Shown one piece after another: positions 58,302 through 64,000 of a stretch of DNA of 64,000 nucleotides. The number at the start of each line of letters is the position of its first letter. Within the stretch, counting starts at the first letter, position 1. A model generated the notes under the pieces. The model searched no databases, was not told the DNA's origin, and saw only the letters and a program-made list of their open reading frames with translations. Origin of the DNA: Chelativorans sp. (GTDB lineage Bacteria; Pseudomonadota; Alphaproteobacteria; Rhizobiales; Rhizobiaceae); assembly GCF_031180965.1 (NCBI RefSeq), contig NZ_JAPSLH010000006.1:62001-126000 (forward strand), read 5' to 3'. A program made the position numbers and the translations under genes.

Positions 58302-60968
58302 ATGGCCGACAACCAGAAGGGCACCCAAGGAGTTACCGCGGACGAGCTGCAGGATCTGGTAGCTTCCACCGACACGGGCGCGCGCAATCCTGCCGGCCTA
58401 GCCGGCTACGTGATAGCCGCGGCGGCCTTGGCCTGGTCGCTTTTCCAGCTCTATATCGCCTCGCCGCTGCCTTTCATCCTGTCCACGATCACGCGCCTGC
58501 CGCTCGTCCTCAACGACACACAAATTCGCTCAATTCACCTGGCCTTCGGCCTGCTGCTCGCCTTCCTCGCATTTCCTGCCTTTGCGAAAAGCCCGCGCGA
58601 CCGCATTCCCTTCCTCGACTGGATTCTGGCGATCGCCGCCGCCTTCTGTGCCCTCTACATCTTTCTCTTCTATCGCGAGCTAGCCAGCAGGCCGGGCCTG
58701 CCGATCACGCAGGATTTGGTGATTGCGGGGCTCGGAATGCTCCTGCTTCTCGAGGCCACGCGCCGCGCGCTCGGGCCTCCCCTGATGTTCGTGGCCATCA
58801 TCTTCATGGCCTACGTGTTCTTCGGTTCCTCGCCCGTGGTGCCGGATATTCTGCGCTGGGGCGGCGCCTCCTTCGCGCGCGCGATGGATCAGATGTGGCT
58901 TTCCACGGGCGGCGTGTTTGGCGTGGCCATCGGCGTCTCAGCCTCTTTTGTCTTCCTGTTCGTGCTGTTCGGATCAATGCTGGACAAGGCGGGCGCCGGA
59001 AATTTCTTCATCAAACTCTCCTTCGCGCTTCTTGGTCATCTGCGCGGCGGGCCCGCCAAGGCTTCCGTCCTCTCGTCGCTGATGACGGGCATGATTTCCG
59101 GCTCGTCCATCGCCAATGTCGTGACGACCGGCACCTTCACCATCCCGCTGATGCGGCGCGTCGGCTATTCGGCCGAAAAGGCCGGCGCTGTGGAGGTGGC
59201 AAGCTCCGTCAACGGCCAAATCATGCCGCCCGTGATGGGCGCCGCCGCCTTCCTCATGGTCGAATATGTGGGGATCCCGTATTCGGCCGTGGTCCAGCAC
59301 GCCGTGCTTCCGGCGGTCATTACCTACATCTCGCTGCTCTACATCGTGCATCTGGAGGCGGTGAAGAGCGACATGCCGGTGCTGGCGCGCAGGAGGACCG
59401 GGCCGATCTATCTTTCGCTTCTGCGTTCCCTTCTCGTCTTCGTCTCCTTCGTCCTGGTGATGATCGGCATCTACTGGCTGGTGCAGCTGATCAGGATGGT
59501 AGTACCGGCCGTGTCCACAGAGCTCCTGATCGTGCTGCTTCTGGCCGCCTATGTGGGCGCGATTTGGATTGCCGCCGGGACACGCGAGCTCGAGCTCGAC
59601 GATCCCAACGCACCGATCGTGGAAATTCCCAATGCGGCGGATGTGACCAAGACGGGGCTGCATTTCCTGCTGCCCCTCTTCGTGCTCGTCTGGATGCTCC
59701 TAGTCGAGCATCGCTCGCCCTCCCTTTCGGCATTTTATGCCGTGCTGCTCCTGATCGTGATCATGCTCACGCAGAAGCCGCTGAAAGCGTGGTTCCGCAG
59801 GATGAGGCAGCCAGAAATACGCGCCGCCGCGGTGGAAGGCTGGCACGACCTCATTCACGGCATGATCCTGGGCGCGCGCAACATGATTGGGATCGCCTGC
59901 GCCACCGCCGCCGCGGGCATCGTGGTCGGCACGGTGACGCTGACCGGCATCGGTCAGGTGATGGCGCAGTTCGTGGAGTTCCTGTCGGGCGGCAACATTT
60001 TCCTTATCCTGCTCTTCACGGCGATCATCAGCCTCATCCTCGGCATGGGCCTGCCGACGACGGCGAACTACATTGTCGTCTCCTCGCTTATGGCACCGGT
60101 GATCGTCGAGGTGGGGGCGGCAAACGGCTATCTGATACCACTGATCGCCGCCCACCTCTTCGTCTTCTATTTCGGGCTGATGGCGGACGTGACGCCGCCC
60201 GTCGGCCTTGCCTCCTTCGCGGCGTCCGCGATCTCGCGGGCCGATCCGATGCGAACGGGCATCCAGGCCTTCTTCTACGAAATGCGCACGGCGCTCCTGC
60301 CCTTCGTCTTCGTCTTCAACCAGGAGCTTCTCCTGATGGACGTGACGCTGGTGAGCGGCATCCTGATCTTTATCAAGGCGACCATCGCCATGCTTCTCTT
60401 CGCGGCCGCGACGCAGGGCTTCTTCATGACGAAGTCGCGGCTGTGGGAATCGGCGGCGCTGCTGCTCGTCACCTTCATGCTCCTGCGCCCGGGCTTCTTC
60501 CTCGATCTCGTGCAGCCGCCCTATGACAGGGTCGAGCCGCAGCGCCTGTTCGAGGTGGTGGCGGAGGAGCCAGCGGAGGCGGAGATTCGCCTCGTTATCC
60601 GCGGTCCCAGCTTCGACAATCCGGACGAGATGCTGGAGCGCACCATGGCCTTCAATCTCGGGCCGCAGAGCGGCGACGGCCAGGCACGCTTCGAGCAGGC
60701 CACCAGCCTGCCGGCACGCATCGAGAACGGGGCGGTGATCCTCGATGAGCCGCTGGATTTGAACAGCCTTGCCGGACGCGCGCTCTCCAATATGGATTTC
60801 TACACCGACCAACCGGTGCAGGTGACTGCGGTGGAGGTGACAGCGGAGCGCATGCCGGCCGAGATCTTCTACGTCCCCGCTGTTCTCATATTGGGCCTGG
60901 TCGTCTTGCTGCAGCGCCGGCGCGGCGGCACGCTTGCCGGCAATCCGCTGCCGCAGCCGGCCCATTAA
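58302..60968 (+). CDS. TRAP transporter fused permease with DUF3394 C-terminal domain
   Basis: This 888-residue protein combines DctQ-like and DctM-like membrane parts (about 16 or more hydrophobic segments) and is the membrane half of a TAXI-TRAP system, driven by ion gradients. The DctM-type segment with GGPAKASVLSSLMTGMISGS and GLPTTANYIVVSS is clear. The last 160 or so residues (after LLRPGFFLDLVQPPYDR) form a soluble DUF3394-type domain with a final hydrophobic segment. I chose the ATG at 58302; a TTG 18 bases upstream is in frame. Confidence 0.92.
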   Translation: MADNQKGTQGVTADELQDLVASTDTGARNPAGLAGYVIAAAALAWSLFQLYIASPLPFILSTITRLPLVLNDTQIRSIHLAFGLLLAFLAFPAFAKSPRDRIPFLDWILAIAAAFCALYIFLFYRELASRPGLPITQDLVIAGLGMLLLLEATRRALGPPLMFVAIIFMAYVFFGSSPVVPDILRWGGASFARAMDQMWLSTGGVFGVAIGVSASFVFLFVLFGSMLDKAGAGNFFIKLSFALLGHLRGGPAKASVLSSLMTGMISGSSIANVVTTGTFTIPLMRRVGYSAEKAGAVEVASSVNGQIMPPVMGAAAFLMVEYVGIPYSAVVQHAVLPAVITYISLLYIVHLEAVKSDMPVLARRRTGPIYLSLLRSLLVFVSFVLVMIGIYWLVQLIRMVVPAVSTELLIVLLLAAYVGAIWIAAGTRELELDDPNAPIVEIPNAADVTKTGLHFLLPLFVLVWMLLVEHRSPSLSAFYAVLLLIVIMLTQKPLKAWFRRMRQPEIRAAAVEGWHDLIHGMILGARNMIGIACATAAAGIVVGTVTLTGIGQVMAQFVEFLSGGNIFLILLFTAIISLILGMGLPTTANYIVVSSLMAPVIVEVGAANGYLIPLIAAHLFVFYFGLMADVTPPVGLASFAASAISRADPMRTGIQAFFYEMRTALLPFVFVFNQELLLMDVTLVSGILIFIKATIAMLLFAAATQGFFMTKSRLWESAALLLVTFMLLRPGFFLDLVQPPYDRVEPQRLFEVVAEEPAEAEIRLVIRGPSFDNPDEMLERTMAFNLGPQSGDGQARFEQATSLPARIENGAVILDEPLDLNSLAGRALSNMDFYTDQPVQVTAVEVTAERMPAEIFYVPAVLILGLVVLLQRRRGGTLAGNPLPQPAH

Positions 60969-60980
60969 GGCGGAGGACCG

Positions 60981-61406
60981 ATGTACAAGGACATCCTGCT
61001 CTCCGTCGATCTCAGCGATGCCGAAGCGGAGGTCCGGGCCGCTGCGACCGCGGTCGAATATGCCAGCGCCTTCGGCAGCCGCCTGCATGTGATGACGGTC
61101 GTGCCTGACTTCGGCATGTCGATCGTCGGCGGCTTCTTCCCGAAAGGGCACGAGCAGCAGGCGATCGACCACGCCAACAAGGCGCTGCACGAGTTCACGG
61201 CGAAGCATATACCCGCGGAGATCAAGCACCGTCACATCGTGGGCCACGGCTCGATCTATCGCGAGATCCTGCGTCATGCGGAGGTCGTCAAGGCCGACCT
61301 GATCGTGCTGTCGGCCAAGCGGCCGGGGCCGGAGGACTATCTGATCGGGCCGAACGCGGCGCGGGTGGTGCGTCACGCCGCCATTTCGGTGCTGGTCGTC
61401 CGTTAG
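60981..61406 (+). CDS. Universal stress protein, UspA family
   Basis: This 141-residue protein has the UspA fold: ILLSVDLSD near the start and GHGSIYREILRHAEVVKADLIV. The nucleotide-binding tail reads LIGPNAARVVRHA, where the common G-S is G-P, so ATP binding is uncertain. It starts 12 bases after the permease with a good GGAGG. In the TeaABC system a UspA protein (TeaD) modulates the TRAP transporter, so a similar role is plausible here. Confidence 0.9.
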   Translation: MYKDILLSVDLSDAEAEVRAAATAVEYASAFGSRLHVMTVVPDFGMSIVGGFFPKGHEQQAIDHANKALHEFTAKHIPAEIKHRHIVGHGSIYREILRHAEVVKADLIVLSAKRPGPEDYLIGPNAARVVRHAAISVLVVR

Positions 61407-61454
61407 CCGGCCGGTCCTTCTCCGCCGAAGTCCCACGCGGGCAACACGTCTCTA

Positions 61455-61482
61455 TTGCCAGCGCCGTGCCTGTCTTTATAAA
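61455..61482 (+). promoter_or_regulatory. Predicted promoter of the epimerase/dehydrogenase pair
   Basis: TTGCCA (61455-61460) and TATAAA (61477-61482) are separated by 16 bases; each matches five of six consensus bases. It lies 42 bases before the ATG, which follows GAGGAGGAGC. This suggests the next two genes are transcribed separately from the TRAP genes. Confidence 0.6.
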
Positions 61483-61524
61483 TCGATTATAGGGAGACGA
61501 ACCGCAGCGCTCGAGGAGGAGCAA

Positions 61525-62583
61525 ATGCCCAAAACGATGAAGGGACCCGGTATTTTCCTGGCGCAGTTCGCGGGAGATGCAGCGCCGTTCAACAGCCTGC
61601 CGAATATTGCCCGCTGGGCGGCCGGTCACGGCTACAAGGGAATCCAGATTCCGTCCTGGGATGGGCGCCTGTTCGACCTCAAGAAGGCGGCGGAGTCAGC
61701 TGCCTATTGCGACGAGGTGAAGGGCATCTGCTCCGATGCCGGCGTGGAGATCACCGAGCTTTCAACGCATTTGCAGGGCCAACTCGTAGCCACGCATCCG
61801 GCCTATGACATCCCCTTCGACGGCTTCGCGCCGGAAAGCGTGCACGGCAATCTGAAGGCCCGCCAGGAATGGGCGGTGGAGCAGGTGAAGTCTGCCGCCA
61901 AGGCCTCGCGCAATCTGGGGCTCGACGTCACCGTCTCCTTTTCGGGCGCCTTGGCCTTCCCCTACCTCTATCCTTGGCCGCAGCGGCCGGACGGGCTGAT
62001 CGACGAGGCTTTTACCGAACTCGCGCGGCGCTGGAAGCCGATCTTCGACGTCTATGAAGATCACGGCGTGGACGTCGCCTTCGAGCTCCATCCGGGCGAG
62101 GATCTCTTCGACGGCGCCACTTTCGAGATGTTTCTGGACAAGGTCGGCGGCCACAAGCGCTGCATGATCAACTACGATCCGTCGCATTTCCTTCTGCAGC
62201 AGCTCGACTACCTCGCCTTCATCGACCTTTATCACGAGCGCATCTCCGCCTTCCACGTGAAGGATGCGGAGTTCAATCCGGACGGCCGCCAGGGAGTCTA
62301 TTCCGGCTATCAGCCGTGGGTGAAGCGGGCCGGGCGCTTCCGCTCGCTCGGTGACGGGCAGGTGGATTTCACCGGCATCTTCTCCAAGCTGGCTCAATAC
62401 GACTATGACCGGTGGGCGGTGCTGGAATGGGAGTGCGCGCTGAAGCATCCGGAGCAGGGCGCGGCGGAAGGCGCACCCTTCATCGAGCACCACATTATCC
62501 GCGTCACCGAGAAGGCGTTCGACGATTTCGCGGCCGGCGCAAAGGATCAGGACAAGCTGCGCAAGATGCTCGGCATCGCCTGA
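61525..62583 (+). CDS. Sugar phosphate isomerase/epimerase (TIM-barrel AP-endonuclease-2 family)
   Basis: This 352-residue xylose-isomerase-like TIM barrel has metal-binding residues typical of the fold (Glu in FELHPGEDLF, Asp/His in INYDPSHFLLQQ, HVKDAEFNPDG). Related proteins isomerise or dehydrate inositol and other sugars (IolE/IolH-like) or epimerise ketohexoses. It starts after GAGGAGGAGC and is paired with a Gfo/Idh/MocA dehydrogenase, 11 bases downstream. No signal peptide. The sugar is unknown. Confidence 0.88.
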   Translation: MPKTMKGPGIFLAQFAGDAAPFNSLPNIARWAAGHGYKGIQIPSWDGRLFDLKKAAESAAYCDEVKGICSDAGVEITELSTHLQGQLVATHPAYDIPFDGFAPESVHGNLKARQEWAVEQVKSAAKASRNLGLDVTVSFSGALAFPYLYPWPQRPDGLIDEAFTELARRWKPIFDVYEDHGVDVAFELHPGEDLFDGATFEMFLDKVGGHKRCMINYDPSHFLLQQLDYLAFIDLYHERISAFHVKDAEFNPDGRQGVYSGYQPWVKRAGRFRSLGDGQVDFTGIFSKLAQYDYDRWAVLEWECALKHPEQGAAEGAPFIEHHIIRVTEKAFDDFAAGAKDQDKLRKMLGIA

Positions 62584-62594
62584 GGAGGGGAGAA

Positions 62595-63785
62595 ATGGTT
62601 TCGGCATCCACGACATCGGAAGCGGCGAGCCCCATTCGTCTCGGCATGGTGGGCGGCGGGCAGGGCGCTTTCATCGGCGCAGTGCACCGCATGGCGGCCC
62701 GGCTCGACGGGCACTATGTGCTGGTGGCCGGAGCCCTTTCCTCCGATCCGGAGCGCGCCAGGGCTTCGGCGGCGGAGCTGGGGCTCGACCCGAACCGCTC
62801 CTACGGCAGTTTCCAGGAGATGGCCGAGAAGGAAGCCGCAAGGCCGGACGGCATCGAGGCGGTCAGCATCGTCACGCCCAACCACATGCATTATCCGGCG
62901 GCGAAAGCCTTTCTCGATGCCGGTATCCATGTGATCTGCGACAAGCCGCTGACCGCGAACCTCGACGACGCGAAGGCGCTGGCGGAGACGGTGAAGAAGA
63001 GCGGCAGGCTTTTCGTGCTCACGCACAACTATTCCGGCTATCCGATGATCCGCCAGGCGCGCCAAATGGTGCGCGAGGGCGTGCTGGGCGACATCATCCT
63101 TATCCAGGCGGAATACCCTCAGGACTGGCTGTCGGAGCCGATCGAGCAGACCGGCCAGAAGCAGGCGGCCTGGCGCACGGACCCCGCCCAGTCCGGTGCG
63201 GGCGGGGCGACCGGCGACATCGGCACGCATGCCTACCAGCTCGCCACCTTTGTCACCGGGCTGAAGGCCGAGAGCATTGCTGCCGACCTCGATCGTTTCG
63301 TGCCGGGCCGGCGGCTCGACGACAATGCCCATATCATGCTGCGCTTCAGCGAACGGAACGGCAAGCGCGCCAAGGGCACGATCTGGGTAAGCCAGGTGGC
63401 TCCAGGCAACGAGAACGGTTTGAAGCTGCGCGTCTACGGCACCAAGGGCGGGCTCGAATGGGTGCAGGCCGACCCCAACTACCTCTGGTACACGCCACTC
63501 GGCGAGCCGAAGCGGCTGCTGACGCGCGGCGGCGCGGGCGCCAATGCGGCCGCAGCCGCGGTCACCCGCATTCCCGGCGGCCATCCGGAAGGCTATCTGG
63601 AAGCGTTTGCGACGCTCTACACCGAGGCGGCGCAGGCGATCCGCTCGATGCGCGGCGGCGGAGGCGTGCCCCAGAATCTGGTCCTGCCGAATATCGAGGA
63701 CGGGCTCGAGGGCATGCGCTTCATCGAGGCTTGCGTGAGGTCTTCGAAGGAAGACGCCGCTTGGACCAGGCTCGATAGCCTTTGA
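62595..63785 (+). CDS. Gfo/Idh/MocA-family oxidoreductase
   Basis: This 396-residue NAD(P)-dependent sugar dehydrogenase has the Rossmann motif LGMVGGGQGAFIGAVH and the EKP-type catalytic motif as CDKPLT (Lys). The C-terminal alpha/beta domain includes SGAGGATGDIGTHAYQL, with the usual catalytic Asp/His. It should oxidise a cyclic polyol or sugar. It is co-transcribed with the epimerase (GGAGG before its ATG). I chose the ATG at 62595. Confidence 0.9.
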   Translation: MVSASTTSEAASPIRLGMVGGGQGAFIGAVHRMAARLDGHYVLVAGALSSDPERARASAAELGLDPNRSYGSFQEMAEKEAARPDGIEAVSIVTPNHMHYPAAKAFLDAGIHVICDKPLTANLDDAKALAETVKKSGRLFVLTHNYSGYPMIRQARQMVREGVLGDIILIQAEYPQDWLSEPIEQTGQKQAAWRTDPAQSGAGGATGDIGTHAYQLATFVTGLKAESIAADLDRFVPGRRLDDNAHIMLRFSERNGKRAKGTIWVSQVAPGNENGLKLRVYGTKGGLEWVQADPNYLWYTPLGEPKRLLTRGGAGANAAAAAVTRIPGGHPEGYLEAFATLYTEAAQAIRSMRGGGGVPQNLVLPNIEDGLEGMRFIEACVRSSKEDAAWTRLDSL

Positions 63786-64000
63786 GACAAGGATGATCGC
63801 GAGCAGGCGTAGCGACCCGGACCATCGAAGGCTCGGCCGCCTCCCGCGGGCGGCAAGGATGCTGAAGCCGAGAATTGGCTGGGCCTCGTGGCGCGCCCGT
63901 AGTGAGGTCCGGATAGCTGCTTCGGGGCGCACGTATGATGATGTCGGCCCTGCTTCCGGGTTGACGGCGGCGCTTTTCTAACGGATTCCCTCTCGGAAAC
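63786..64000. other. End of window without a supported gene
   Basis: The remaining 215 bases hold only short open frames with no start signal or family resemblance. They may include promoter material for a gene beyond the window. Nothing more can be said. Confidence 0.5.

Noticed and set aside
1-64000. CRISPR arrays, rRNA and tRNA genes
   Set aside because: No evenly spaced direct repeats and no tRNA or rRNA signature sequences were seen by eye; a covariance-model scan would be decisive.

Overview
The window is high-GC alphaproteobacterial chromosome, almost certainly from the Hyphomicrobiales (Rhizobiales). The evidence is gene order as I know it in that group: rpmH-rnpA-yidC-engB near argB; dapD-dapE; def-fmt-truA; hisS-hisZ-hisG with the short HisG; ileS-lipoprotein-tadA-rluB-rsmD-M16 pair; and DUF4170-DUF374-waaA-lpxK followed by DUF2093-mutL. 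A Phyllobacteriaceae member (Mesorhizobium/Chelativorans-like) is my best guess, but this is inference without a search. I saw no rRNA, tRNA, CRISPR array, prophage or complete insertion sequence.

Layout. 1-18.8 kb: ribosomal protein L34, RNase P protein, membrane insertase YidC, EngB and argB, with a hexapeptide acetyltransferase and a Tat-exported MsrB set among them. Then come a drug/metabolite transporter, a nucleotidase, a copper-handling pair (DUF2946 and a YcnI-PCuAC fusion), a LOG-family protein, dapD/dapE, an MFS/Lrp divergent pair, and def-fmt-GNAT-truA. 18.9-29.8 kb: rmuC, the his genes, a HAD hydrolase, ribF, a 1.2-kb gene-free stretch holding a 290-bp MITE-like element, and ileS. 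30-44.8 kb: RNA modification (tadA, rluB, rsmD), two M16 peptidases, a patatin, a cation antiporter, pmbA, a CysQ-like phosphatase and the lipid A/Kdo genes. 44.8-53.8 kb: a diguanylate cyclase, mutL, glutaryl-CoA dehydrogenase, threonine degradation (tdh, kbl), a VapBC-type toxin-antitoxin module and a PcaD-like hydrolase.

53.8-63.8 kb is accessory catabolic DNA and the most interesting part. A beta-keto-acid cleavage enzyme (BKACE, DUF849) is divergent from an RpiR-family repressor gene that overlaps a class III aminotransferase. These are followed by a TAXI-type TRAP receptor, its fused permease with a C-terminal DUF3394 domain, and a UspA protein. The shared intergenic region holds a 10-5-10 inverted repeat next to a promoter that would give a leaderless repressor mRNA. 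I propose that this cluster imports an amino compound, transaminates it to a beta-keto acid and cleaves that with acetyl-CoA; the substrate is unknown. A sugar epimerase/isomerase and a Gfo/Idh/MocA dehydrogenase follow under their own promoter.

The genome is compact. Many genes overlap by 4 or 5 bases (ATGA, GTGA, TGATG), and several convergent pairs overlap at their 3' ends.
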